The notes under the pieces were generated by a model. The model saw nothing but the letters and a program-made list of their open reading frames with translations, did no database searches and was not told the DNA's origin. Source: Saccharopolyspora oryzae (GTDB lineage Bacteria > Actinomycetota > Actinomycetes > Mycobacteriales > Pseudonocardiaceae). From it: a stretch of DNA of 64,000 nucleotides. Positions 1-8,441 of the stretch are shown here, piece after piece (position 1 is the first letter of the stretch; the number at the start of each line of letters is the position of its first letter). Made by a program: the position numbers and the translations under genes. The stretch is taken from NCBI RefSeq assembly GCF_027853915.1, contig NZ_JAQGLA010000010.1:104431-168430 (forward strand), written 5' to 3'.

Positions 1-750
1 GAGGAAGGCGCGGAGACCATCGCCGCGATCTTCGCCGAGCCGGTGCAGAACGGTCGCGGGGCGCTCGTGCCGCCGGACGGTTACTGGCAGGAACTGCGCA
101 GGATCTGCGACGAGCACGGCATCCTGCTGGTCTCCGACGAGGTGATCTGTTCCTTCGGCCGCATCGGCGACTGGTTCGGCAGCGCCCGGTTCGGCGTCGT
201 CCCCGACCTCATCACCTTCGCCAAGGGATCCACCTCCGGCTACGCTCCGCTGGGCGGAGTGATCATCCGCGAACCCCTGATCGAGCAGCTGTTCGACCGC
301 GCGGGAACCGGGTTTACCCACGGTGCGACGTGGGGCGGACACCCGGTCGCCACGGCGGTCGCCGTCGCGACGATCCGGGCCATGCAGGAAGAATCCGTCT
401 TGTCCAATGTGGAAACCCGAGGCCCTGATCTGCGGGCCGGCCTGGATGCCCTGCAGAGCGGCCACCGTTGCGTCAAGGACGTCCGCGGTACCGGGTACTT
501 CTACGCGATCGAGCTGATGGCGGACCGGGCCTCCGGGCGCGAACTGACCGACGAGGAATCAATCAGGGTGCTCCGGGAGGTCCTGCCGGAATCCTTCCGC
601 CGCACCGGCGTGATCCTGCGCGGCGATGATCGAGGCGCGACCATGATCATGGTTTCCCCTCCGCTGATCGCAGACGGGGAGATCATCGACGAGTTGCTCT
701 TGGGCATCGACGGCATGCTCAGCGACGTCGAGGCGGCCGTGGGCCACTGA
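1..750 (+). CDS. Class III (omega-type) aminotransferase, C-terminal part
   Basis: This is the C-terminal 249 residues of a PLP-dependent class III aminotransferase. The reading frame is open from base 1, so the start lies left of the window. The segment LVSDEVICSFGR carries the conserved cofactor-binding Asp. FAKGSTSGYAPLGG holds the Lys expected to form the Schiff base with PLP, and THGATWGGHPV matches the usual substrate/phosphate-contacting stretch. Members move an amino group between an amine or amino acid and pyruvate or 2-oxoglutarate, and the substrate cannot be told from this part. No downstream partner follows: the gene ends in a strong hairpin. Confidence 0.9.
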   Translation, partial: EEGAETIAAIFAEPVQNGRGALVPPDGYWQELRRICDEHGILLVSDEVICSFGRIGDWFGSARFGVVPDLITFAKGSTSGYAPLGGVIIREPLIEQLFDRAGTGFTHGATWGGHPVATAVAVATIRAMQEESVLSNVETRGPDLRAGLDALQSGHRCVKDVRGTGYFYAIELMADRASGRELTDEESIRVLREVLPESFRRTGVILRGDDRGATMIMVSPPLIADGEIIDELLLGIDGMLSDVEAAVGH

Positions 751-760
751 TCGCTCGAAC

Positions 761-800
761 CGTCAAGCGGCTGGCACCGGCACCCGCCAGCCGCTTGACG
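761..800 (+). terminator. Hairpin terminator after the aminotransferase
   Basis: A perfect 15-bp inverted repeat (761-775 with 786-800) encloses a 10-base loop, 10 bases past the stop codon. Only a short TTT follows, so this is a GC-rich actinomycete-style terminator rather than a classic U-tract one. Confidence 0.75.
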
Positions 801-1020
801 TTTGCGCCATTCCCGGACAAAGGACGGGAAAACGGCGGAGCCACTTTCACATCAGACGGCAGCACCGCGCGTCCCGCAACGACTGCAACGACAGGTTGTG
901 ATACGTGGTCGGGCCCATGGTAGTTGATCTTGCGTGCTGGCGGAAATGGTGCAGGGGTGGTCGGCAAATTTCGCAGCGTTCACGTCTCGGTTCGCGGGAA
1001 GGTTCCCGCGAGACCCGCAC

Positions 1021-1180
1021 CACCACGGCACGCTGCTGTTCGACCTCGCCACCGACCCCGAGCAGCGGCAGCCCATCGTGGACGACGAGATCGAGCTGCG
1101 AATGGCGAAGCTGCTGGTCGGGCTGCTGCGCGACACCGAAGCACCCGCCAGCCAGTACGAACGGCTCGGGCTGCCCGTCG
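1021..1180 (+). pseudogene. Sulfatase C-terminal remnant
   Basis: The frame reads GTLLFDLATDPEQRQPI, then RMAKLLVGLLRDTEAP and QYERLGLP. That order matches the extreme C-terminus of many type I sulfatases, where a statement of the form LYDLxxDPxExxP is followed by a short helix and a QxxRLGL tail. No catalytic domain with the C/S-x-P-x-R signature lies upstream. Only about 55 codons of the family can be recognised, so this is a decayed fragment left by deletion. Confidence 0.55.
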
Positions 1181-1427
1181 ACGGACCTGTCGAGAACCAG
1201 CACCTCCTGGTGCGGGCACAGCAGAACCAAGCGGAGGCAACGGCCGTAGCGCTGCCCCCCGCTCGACGAGTTCCCGACCGGCCGGCTGTCGGTGCGCACG
1301 CCGGTGCAGGAGCTGATGTCCGATCCCGCTGCGGCCGAGGTGATGCGCCGGCACCTGCACCCTCGGGACAGCCCACGGATTCGCAGCGTGGTTCAACAGC
1401 CGACGGGACGAGGACGATGAACGCGCC

Positions 1428-1802
1428 ATGCTGGTTGCTTGCCCCGACCACTACCTCATCCGGTCCCCTCGATCCGGAGTCCAAGAGGTGATCGAGGTAA
1501 CCGGCGGCGCAACCATGGGTTCCCGGTTCGTCATCGACTACGCGGACACCACAGGCATCCCGGTCAGCCGGAATTCCCATTTCCCGGTCGAAACATCCGG
1601 CTGGGCTCGCGCGGACGACGGCAACCGCATCGGCGCCGTTCGCCACCAGTTCCGCGACAACGCACAAGGAGGATTCAGCGCGATGCTCCCAGTCGCGTTC
1701 CCCGCGACGCTGCCACCCTGGATGATCACAGAACACCGGTGGCACCTGGCGTGCGAGTTCTCCAACTGGGTTTGTGCCTTCGTGGACTCCGCTCCTCAAT
1801 AG
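1428..1802 (+). pseudogene. Unrecognised protein fragment
   Basis: The 124-codon frame has a protein-like interior (EVTGGATMGSRFVIDYAD, then HRWHLACEFSNWV) with balanced composition, unlike neighbouring shadow frames. I cannot place the family. An internal GTG at 1488 could serve as a start, but no ribosome-binding site is clear. It follows two other partial frames, which suggests another remnant rather than a functional gene. An intact small protein is the alternative. Confidence 0.35.
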
Positions 1803-2090
1803 GATCCACAGTCGAACTTCTTCGGCAGGCGGATCAGACACGGGCGAGCCTTCTTCCGTTCCCCAGTGCCGGCCCGGCCGGCCTGCCGCGGGCAGGAGCG
1901 CAGAACGGCGCAGCCGAGCGCATCCTGCCGGGACTCGCGTGCCGTTGCGACATGGCTCACCAAGTCGGAAGTGCATTGCTCAGTGGACATCACCGGGGCT
2001 CGGAGGATTGGACCTCTCGAAGCCGAGACATATCGTGGCCCACGATCACGGACGAGTTGATCTGCACGTCGCCCGACGTGAAGCAGAAAT

Positions 2091-2122
2091 CGACCCGAGC
2101 AGATCAAATTCCACTCGGGTCG
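2091..2122 (-). terminator. Hairpin downstream of the 2155-2499 gene
   Basis: CGACCCGAG (2091-2099) pairs perfectly with CTCGGGTCG (2114-2122) across a 14-base loop, about 33 bases past the minus-strand stop. In transcript orientation it is followed by ATTTCTGCTT. Confidence 0.5.
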
Positions 2123-2154
2123 AAATAGCTTATTCTTCCACATTCCGTCGATAA

Positions 2155-2499
2155 CTATCTGGATACAAGCGACTTGACCCCCGCGCGATACGGAACAAGT
2201 TCAGTTTCACCGGAACGCCTCATTCGGATCGCTTCATCGAGGTGCACCAAGAAAAGCTGAAGCGCCCCAACTATCGGCTGCTCATCCGGGAACGCCAGCT
2301 CCCCGTCGCGCTCCATCATCCGCAAGTGTTCCGCCAACGACCGCGGACTCACCTGCAGCCGGAGCGGGGTATCAAGATCGACATCCTGCCAAGACCGAAT
2401 CTCGACGTAACCTTTAGTCGAGCTTCGCACTTGCTCATCGCTGAGCCTGAACAGGAACTCCTCGAAGACACTCTGGTCATCCGTTCGGTCCAAGTTCAT
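2155..2499 (-). CDS. Hypothetical protein, 114 aa
   Basis: A soluble 114-residue protein rich in charged residues, beginning MNLDRTDDQSVFEEFLFRL. It has no signal peptide, membrane segment or metal-binding motif. The composition (many Glu, Arg, Leu; few Ser/Cys) and the hairpin after the stop both support a real gene. I do not recognise the family. It stands alone on the minus strand next to a decayed recombinase, so it may be cargo of a lost element. Confidence 0.6.
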   Translation of the reverse strand: MNLDRTDDQSVFEEFLFRLSDEQVRSSTKGYVEIRSWQDVDLDTPLRLQVSPRSLAEHLRMMERDGELAFPDEQPIVGALQLFLVHLDEAIRMRRSGETELVPYRAGVKSLVSR

Positions 2500-2602
2500 G
2501 ATGATCCGTCTCTCAGGCGGAACGGCAAGCAGCTCCCTACCTCAACTGATACTGGGAAGGCGAAGGCGTGTAGTTAGCGTGCAACTCCGCTCGGACACTC
2601 TC

Positions 2603-3172
2603 TTACCCCACGGGTCTTCTGGCTCGACGGCTAGCACTCCTCACTGCTGGCAGCGGGGTTTTCGTCTGGCGCTCGACGGTGGAATCCGTCCCCGGTGCGG
2701 AGTGTATCCGGCCGGGCGCGGCCATCAGCTCTGGAGCTGGACAGCCTGGTACCGGCCTGAGAACCCAGCCCACGTGGCCGCACACGATCTCCAACCCTAC
2801 ACGGCGAAGATAATCACCAACGTCGTTGCTCACATCCTGCCCGGGTGGTTCTCCACCGTGCTGCCTGAGCAGGCCGGGGAAAGCTTCGCGAAGATGATCC
2901 TCGCGGACGTACTCGGTGCGGGGCACCGGACTCGGCCGCGGTAAGCGTGGCCTGTAGCCGTGGCGGCAGCGATACCCGGCACGACCATGAACCCAGTGCG
3001 CATCCATCCGACGGTCGCACTCCCCGCACACCACCAGATCAGCCAACTCGTACCTCCGAGTCACACCGTCCCTGGTCGCCCGGACCGCACGGATCCGTTG
3101 CACGGCGAGGAACGTGGACTCATCGACCAACGCCGGATGAGACAACTGCTCGGAGACTTCCCACTCCCGCAC
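2603..3172 (-). pseudogene. Large serine recombinase, C-terminal remnant
   Basis: The frame contains EQLSHPALVDESTFLAVQRI, then VVCGECDRRMDAHWVHGRAGY with CRHGY. These are the recombinase linker and the zinc beta-ribbon (CxxC...C) typical of large serine integrases and recombinases. It continues to YLRRVGLEIVCGHVGW and a degraded tail. The N-terminal resolvase catalytic domain with the nucleophilic Ser is missing. The homology begins exactly where the neighbouring hydrolase gene ends, so a rearrangement has replaced the 5' half. It cannot recombine DNA alone. Confidence 0.7.
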
Positions 3173-3173
3173 A

Positions 3174-3800
3174 TCAGGCCTTGGACAAGGCAGAGGCGAT
3201 CTGGCCGACGAGTACCGCGAACGGCATGTCGAGCGCGGTGTAGACATCAGCGGCCAGGGGATCGGCGTTGTCAGCGAGGATTTCGACGATGGCAGTCGAG
3301 TAGTCGATCGGGATCACTCCAGCCTGCTGCATGCGCAGCAGGCCCGCTTCGCGCTTGGTCTGCCAGAAGGTGCCGGAGGCGTCGATCACGGCGTAGGCGT
3401 CGAACCCCTCCCCCGTGGCACTGATGGCCGGGAGGGCGAGACACACCTCAGTGGAGATGCCCGTGATGATCAGCTTGTTCCGGCCGGTCGCCCGGATGGC
3501 CTCGAGCACGCGCGGGTCGTCCCACGCGTTGACGGTCGAGCGGTCGATGACCTGCACGCCGTCGGGAAGCACCTCGGCGAGCTCGGGAATGACCGGTCCC
3601 CACATGCTCTCCGCCGCGGTGGTGGTCACCACCAACGGCAGGCTCAACACCTGGGCCGCTTTGGCCAGGGCCACCACGTTGTGCTTGAGCTCGCCGACCG
3701 GGATGTCTCGCACACCGCTGTAGAGACCGACCTGGTGGTCCACCAGCACCACGGCCGCGTTTTCGCGGGTTAGCCGCTCGGTGAACTTGCTCGCAGGCAC
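3174..3800 (-). CDS. YcaC-like isochorismatase-family cysteine hydrolase
   Basis: A 208-residue cytoplasmic hydrolase of the isochorismatase fold. The catalytic Asp lies in VVLVDHQVGLY (D21) and the nucleophilic Cys in ITGISTEVCLALPA (C120). The stretch NAWDDPRVLEAI and the later VIDASGT resemble YcaC-type members, whose physiological substrates are mostly unknown. Length is normal for the group. The gene is preceded on the same strand by the SDR at 3852-4625, with a 51-base gap, so the two may be cotranscribed. The stop codon directly abuts the recombinase remnant. Confidence 0.85.
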   Translation of the reverse strand: MPASKFTERLTRENAAVVLVDHQVGLYSGVRDIPVGELKHNVVALAKAAQVLSLPLVVTTTAAESMWGPVIPELAEVLPDGVQVIDRSTVNAWDDPRVLEAIRATGRNKLIITGISTEVCLALPAISATGEGFDAYAVIDASGTFWQTKREAGLLRMQQAGVIPIDYSTAIVEILADNADPLAADVYTALDMPFAVLVGQIASALSKA

Positions 3801-3851
3801 CGCATCCTCCTGAGATGGTCGGCCTCGGGTGACGAGTGACGCTGCCTTCGC

Positions 3852-4625
3852 TCAGACCTGGGCCAGGCCTCCGTCTACGAAGAGCTCGGAACCGGTGGTG
3901 AAGCTGCTGGCGTCCGTAGCCAGAAAGACCACGGCTGCGGCCACTTCGTCCGGGTCTCCTATCCGGCTGAGGGGCATGCCGTTCAGGAGGGCGTCTCTGA
4001 GGTCGGTTGCTTGCGCGGCGTCGGTCACGCCGCCGAAAAGCCCGGAAAACCCGGGAGTCTCGATCGGACCTGGGCTGACCGCGTTCACCCGGATACCGCG
4101 ACCGGCCAGTTCGGCGGCCCAGGTGCGGGCGAAGTTGCGGATGGCGGCCTTGGTCGCGTTGTAGACGCTCGTGGCCGCGACTCCCTTGGATGCCGCGATG
4201 GAACAAGGCAGGATCACCGAGGCACCGTCCGCCAGCAGTGGTAGCGCCTTCTGCACCGTGAACAGCAACCCCTTGACATTGATGCCGAAGAGTCGGTCGA
4301 AGTGTTCCTCGGTGATGTCTTCCAGCCGTGCCAACTCGGCCGTACCCGCGTTCGCGAAGAGCACGTCGATCCGGTCGCTGTACTCCCTGACCCGGGCGTA
4401 GAGGCGGTCCAGATCCGCCGGTGAAGACACGTCGCTTCGCACCGCGATGGCATGTCCGCCGATGTGCTGCGCATTGATCTCGTTCACCGTCGTGTCCAGC
4501 TCGGCCTGACGGCGGCCGGTAACGAACACCGTCGCCCCTTCCGAGGCGAAACGTCGAGCAGTGGCCGCGCCGATCCCCTCAGACCCGCCGGTGACCACGG
4601 CGACTTTCCCGTCGAGCCGGCCCAT
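3852..4625 (-). CDS. SDR family oxidoreductase
   Basis: A 257-residue classical short-chain dehydrogenase/reductase. It has the nucleotide-binding TGGSEGIG near residue 13, an NAG motif in LFANAGTAELA, a Ser in ILPCSIAASKG and the catalytic pair in SVYNATKAA (YxxxK). The PGPIETPG and GSELFVDGGL motifs follow. The start at 4625 is chosen because GAAGGAGGGG precedes it at proper spacing; the open frame continues upstream only as noise. The substrate is not predictable. It is probably cotranscribed with the isochorismatase-like hydrolase. Confidence 0.9.
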   Translation of the reverse strand: MGRLDGKVAVVTGGSEGIGAATARRFASEGATVFVTGRRQAELDTTVNEINAQHIGGHAIAVRSDVSSPADLDRLYARVREYSDRIDVLFANAGTAELARLEDITEEHFDRLFGINVKGLLFTVQKALPLLADGASVILPCSIAASKGVAATSVYNATKAAIRNFARTWAAELAGRGIRVNAVSPGPIETPGFSGLFGGVTDAAQATDLRDALLNGMPLSRIGDPDEVAAAVVFLATDASSFTTGSELFVDGGLAQV

Positions 4626-4694
4626 CGGCACCCCTCCTTCTCCCACCCCATGCTCCCCGCGTGGAAACCTGGTCGCCTGGGTCGTTCGTCCCCA

Positions 4695-4875
4695 AAACAT
4701 GGGGCATGGCCGAGGCTGGTTCCGTGCTGGTGACCGGCGCGGGCGCGGAATTGGCAACGTGGGCGGAAAGGTCGTGGGACTCCTGCGTGAGCGCGGATTC
4801 GCCGTTCGAGCGATGGCATACCACGACGATAACCGCGTCGAGGCCCCACACAGAACTGTCCGCAACCGCGCGTGA
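4695..4875 (+). pseudogene. NmrA-like NAD(P)-binding protein, frameshifted 5' fragment
   Basis: MAEAGSVLVTGAG starts an NmrA/atypical-SDR nucleotide-binding motif. The frame then shifts near 4740, and the match continues one frame over as GIGNVGGKVVGLLRERGFAV followed by RAMAYHDDNRVEA. The same order appears in the intact gene at 14907 (LITGAGGGVGGISRL, then AVRAMVHHDDARAEA). Nothing beyond the first 60 residues survives, so this is a truncated, frameshifted paralog. Confidence 0.65.
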
Positions 4876-4927
4876 AGGAGCCTTCGTGATCTCGAGCCTC
4901 GATGCTTCCTGGGGGCGTGGCCAGCGG

Positions 4928-6148
4928 TCAGGATTTCGGCCTGCGGCGGGGCATCAGTGTGGGGCGGAACGGGATGGCCCGGTCGGCCGACCACGGGGCT
5001 GACGGCGCTCGGCACAGCCAGGCCAGGCGCAGCAACACGGCGTCGTAGTTGACGCGCCAGCCGGCGAAGTCGCGCCAGGCCTGGTTCCGGTCCCCGCGCA
5101 ACGGCACCCCGGCATTCGTCAGGCGCTGGCACACGGCGTCGTATTCCGCTCGGTCGATGGAAATCGGGTCATCCGGATCGGGGTCGGGGGCGTATGGCAA
5201 ACCGAAGAAGTCACCGATCCGTCGCAACGCGACGTATCCGGAACGGATGCACATCTCAGCAGCGGGTTGACGCGAAATGTCCACTGTCGATTCGATGAGT
5301 GCCGCGGTGTCCAGCACCGCACCGGCCGCGGTGACCCACGAACGATCCGGGTGAGGCGAGCGGAAGTACACCAGCCCCGGCGACGAGGTGTGCGTCTCCT
5401 CGATGTCGGCGAACCAGCGGGCCCAGTCCCGCCAGAACCAGTCGAGATCGTCCAGACCTCCGATGCGTGCCAACCGCTCCAGCAGCGCGGCCGACCACGC
5501 CGGCGTGCCCGCCTGGGTCTCCAAAGCGGTCACCATCACCTCACGCCGCGAGAACGAGCCGTAGATCGAGGGCAGGTACGAGATCAGCAGTGCCAGCAGC
5601 CCAAGTCCCAACGCGGCCTCGGAAATCACCAGCACCGCCGTCACCGCATCGACCGGCGCGCTGAACCCCAGGGTCAACAACGACGATCCGCTCTCGAAGA
5701 ACGCAGCCCACCAGCCCCGAACACCCACCGACCAGAACATCGCGGTGTACCCGGCGAGCACGAGAACCAGCCACACCACGGGCAGCGTCAGCAGCGCCAA
5801 CGGCGCATACAGCGCCCGCACCCGATCCTGCCTGCGGTAATCACCGCCGCCGGCGAACACGGAAAACACTGCACCCATGCCCAGGAACACCCAACGCGTG
5901 ATCCGAACCGGCGTGGCCCGCGGCACCACCACGGTCTTCACCGCCGACAACAGAGTCACGACCACGCAGACCGCGCCCACCAGACCCACGAGCACAGCGA
6001 CGACAACCTCCACGCACCACACCCCTACGGCCGAAAACGTCCTCGGCACACGCACTGCAGCTGTCGCTCGGACCGTCTTGTACCAGCGGTAGAACGAAAT
6101 GGTGCCGGTGCGCTCCGTTCCTCCTTCCAGGATTACTTGCACGTCCAA
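4928..6148 (-). CDS. Integral membrane protein with channel-like pore segment
   Basis: A protein of up to 406 residues. The N-terminal half has several hydrophobic spans: a VEVVVAVLVG region, WVFLGMGAVFSVFAGGG, LALLTLPVVWLVLVLAGY and SEAALGLGLLALLISYLP. Between the last two lies ESGSSLLTLGFSAP, which looks like a re-entrant loop with a T-L-G-F filter such as occurs in two-TM ion channels. The C-terminal 200 residues are soluble and rich in Trp, Asp and Arg. The start is uncertain: TTG at 6148 is the longest choice, and a GTG at 6022 just before the first span is possible. No partner gene is evident. Confidence 0.65.
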   Translation of the reverse strand: MDVQVILEGGTERTGTISFYRWYKTVRATAAVRVPRTFSAVGVWCVEVVVAVLVGLVGAVCVVVTLLSAVKTVVVPRATPVRITRWVFLGMGAVFSVFAGGGDYRRQDRVRALYAPLALLTLPVVWLVLVLAGYTAMFWSVGVRGWWAAFFESGSSLLTLGFSAPVDAVTAVLVISEAALGLGLLALLISYLPSIYGSFSRREVMVTALETQAGTPAWSAALLERLARIGGLDDLDWFWRDWARWFADIEETHTSSPGLVYFRSPHPDRSWVTAAGAVLDTAALIESTVDISRQPAAEMCIRSGYVALRRIGDFFGLPYAPDPDPDDPISIDRAEYDAVCQRLTNAGVPLRGDRNQAWRDFAGWRVNYDAVLLRLAWLCRAPSAPWSADRAIPFRPTLMPRRRPKS

Positions 6149-6202
6149 GGTGGCTTGCCCTCCCCGGCCCCGCCACCCACTCGACGAACCGTCGCAGAAG
6201 AT

Positions 6203-8431
6203 TCAGATATCCGTCGGCGGCAGAATGGGCAACAGCTTGTCGAGGGTGATGGGGAAATCGCGCACGCGTGCCCCGGTGGCGTTGAACACCGCGTTCGCCA
6301 CCGCTGCACCGGCTCCGCAGATGCCCAGCTCCCCTAGGCCCTTTGCGCCGAGGACGTTGGCCTTGTCGTCGAACCCGTCGAGCACGACGGCGTCGATCTC
6401 GGGGACGTCGGCGTGGACGGGCACCAGGTAGTGCGCGAGATCCCGGGTGACGAAGGCGCCGGACCGCGTGTCGACGACGCCCTGTTCCTCCAAAGCGGCT
6501 CCCACTCCCCAGATCATGCCGCCGATCAGCTGTGAGCGCGCTGTCTTGGCGTTGAGGACACGACCCACGGAGAACACGCCCAGCATCCGCCGGAGACGGA
6601 TTTCGGCGGTGTCGACGTCGACGCGGACTTCAGCGAAGTGCGCCCCGCACGTGTGGATCGAGTAGCTGGCGTAGTTCGGATCCTCCATCATCCAGACGGT
6701 CGAGCCTTCCGCTTCCACGCCGTCGGGCTGGATGCGCGCGACGATCTCGCTCAGCGCCTCGGACCGGTGACCGATGTGCACGTTGCCACCGGAGAACTGC
6801 GCGCCTGCCGGATCCAGGCCGTGCAGCGGCGAGCTCGCGTCGCTGGTAGCCGCGATCAACAGCTTCTCGCGGAGGGCCTCGACCGCGCGGTGCACGGCGG
6901 TGCTCGAATTGGCCGCGCCCCACGAGCCTCCGGAACCCACGCTCGCCGGGAACTCGGAACGCCCGAGCTCCACGCGTACGCGCTCGAGCGGCAGCCCGAG
7001 CTCGTCGGCCGCTACCTGGCTGAGGATCGTGTAGGTACCGGTGCCGATGTCGGTCATGTCCGACTGGACGACCGCGGTCCCGTCCACGTTCAGTCGGACG
7101 CGCGCCGTAGCCGGTCCCTGGAAGTGCCCGCGAATGGCGGCGGACACGCCGTAGCCGACCAGCCATCGCCCCTCCCGCAGGCTTGCCGGCTTTGCCGGGC
7201 GGCGCTCCCAGTCGAACCTGCGGGCTCCTTCGCGCAGGCAGTCGACGAGGTGCCGGTCGCTGAACGGCACGCCACGCTCCGGGTCGCGTTCGGGCTCGTT
7301 GCGGATCCGCAGCTCGACCGGATCCATTCCGACCGCGTCGGCCAGCTCGTCCATCGCCGACTCGACCGCCAGCAGGCCTGGCGCCTCGCCCGGTGCTCGG
7401 ACGTCTTCTCCCCGCGGCAGGTCCAGTGGCACCAGCCGGGTGCGTGTCAACCGGTGGGGCGCGGCGTAGAGGCTGCGAGTCGTGGTGGCGGTCGGCTCGG
7501 CGTACTCGATGTGCCGGTTCGTGTGCATCGTGACTTCGTGGCCGAGCGCGACCAGCCGCCCGTCCTGATCAGCGCCGAGGCGAACCCGCTGGCTCGATGT
7601 GGGGCGCAGGCCGGTGAGGTGGAAGGTCTGCTGCCGGGTCTGCGCGACCTTGACCGGCTGGCGCAGCGCGCGGGCGGCGAAGGCCGCGAGCATCGCTTCG
7701 GCATGAACGCGCAGCTTGGAGCCGAAACCGCCGCCGACGTACGGGGTGACGATGTGGATCCGTTCTCCGGCGGCCTGGAGCGTGGCGGCGATCGAGGCAC
7801 GAGCCGCATCGACGATCTGGGTGGCGACGTAGACGGTCAGATCGTCGCCCTCTGGGACCGCGAGGCACGCGGGCGGTTCCATCGCCTGCGAGAGCTCGTA
7901 CGGTGTCGTGTAACGCTGGTCGACTTTGATCGCGGCGGCGTCGAACCCGGCCTCGAAGTCGCCTATCGCGGTATCGGGGCGCAGACCCGCGATGAGCTGT
8001 TCCGGCGCGTATTCCTGATCCTGGTGAGCGGTGAAGTCGTAATGTCCCGGCTCCGCTGCGTATTCGACGTCGACGAGGTGGGCCGCCGCGCGTGCCTGCT
8101 CGAAGGTCGTGGCGACGACGAGTGCCACGGGCTCGCCGTAGTGGTGGATGTCGGGACTGCTCAGCGTCGGGAGGGCGCGCCAGTACTCGAAGGGAATGGA
8201 TTCATCGCGGGCACCTTGCGGCGGGGCATCGAGATGGGTCATCACCATGTGCACTCCGGGCGCGCGCTCAGCCGGGGAGGTGTCGATCCGCGTGACGCGC
8301 CCCTTGCCGATCGTCGCGCCGACGATGTACCCGTAGAGCGGTTGGCCGGCGTCCCACTGCTCGTACGCGTAGGGGGCTCGGCCCCCGACCTTCAGCGGAC
8401 CGTCGACGCGGTTGGGGGATCGCCCGATCAT
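6203..8431 (-). CDS. paoC: Molybdopterin-binding large subunit of aldehyde oxidoreductase (PaoC-like)
   Basis: A 742-residue xanthine-oxidase-family Mo subunit. It carries the glycine-rich VGGGFGSK motif, cofactor-contact stretches around DIGTGTYTILSQ and VGSGGSWGAANS, and the catalytic base Glu in GAKGLGELGICG near the C-terminus. The ATG at 8431 lies 10 bases after the stop of the FAD subunit, the third position of a small-medium-large operon. By analogy with E. coli PaoABC the complex oxidises aldehydes to acids, hydroxylating with water at a Mo-MCD centre. The protein has no Tat signal and is predicted cytoplasmic unless exported with a partner. No dedicated maturation chaperone is in the window. 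Confidence 0.88.
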   Translation of the reverse strand: MIGRSPNRVDGPLKVGGRAPYAYEQWDAGQPLYGYIVGATIGKGRVTRIDTSPAERAPGVHMVMTHLDAPPQGARDESIPFEYWRALPTLSSPDIHHYGEPVALVVATTFEQARAAAHLVDVEYAAEPGHYDFTAHQDQEYAPEQLIAGLRPDTAIGDFEAGFDAAAIKVDQRYTTPYELSQAMEPPACLAVPEGDDLTVYVATQIVDAARASIAATLQAAGERIHIVTPYVGGGFGSKLRVHAEAMLAAFAARALRQPVKVAQTRQQTFHLTGLRPTSSQRVRLGADQDGRLVALGHEVTMHTNRHIEYAEPTATTTRSLYAAPHRLTRTRLVPLDLPRGEDVRAPGEAPGLLAVESAMDELADAVGMDPVELRIRNEPERDPERGVPFSDRHLVDCLREGARRFDWERRPAKPASLREGRWLVGYGVSAAIRGHFQGPATARVRLNVDGTAVVQSDMTDIGTGTYTILSQVAADELGLPLERVRVELGRSEFPASVGSGGSWGAANSSTAVHRAVEALREKLLIAATSDASSPLHGLDPAGAQFSGGNVHIGHRSEALSEIVARIQPDGVEAEGSTVWMMEDPNYASYSIHTCGAHFAEVRVDVDTAEIRLRRMLGVFSVGRVLNAKTARSQLIGGMIWGVGAALEEQGVVDTRSGAFVTRDLAHYLVPVHADVPEIDAVVLDGFDDKANVLGAKGLGELGICGAGAAVANAVFNATGARVRDFPITLDKLLPILPPTDI

Positions 8432-8441
8432 CACGGCCTCC

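Larger units (their letters stand above)
801..2154. other. Gene-poor stretch with decayed fragments
   Basis: About 1.35 kb without a convincing intact gene. It holds the sulfatase tail at 1021-1180 and a frame at 1253-1420 (TPVQELMSDPAAAEVMRRHL) that reads like the end of a real but unrecognised protein. A possible protein remnant lies at 1428-1802. The remaining open frames, including a long one on the minus strand over 852-1976, have the Arg/Ser/Cys-rich composition of antisense shadows. Confidence 0.6.

Noticed and set aside
852..1976. A 374-codon minus-strand frame in the gene-poor stretch
   Set aside because: Ser/Arg/Cys/Trp-rich with no coherent domain, while plus-strand frames in the same place carry recognisable fragments.
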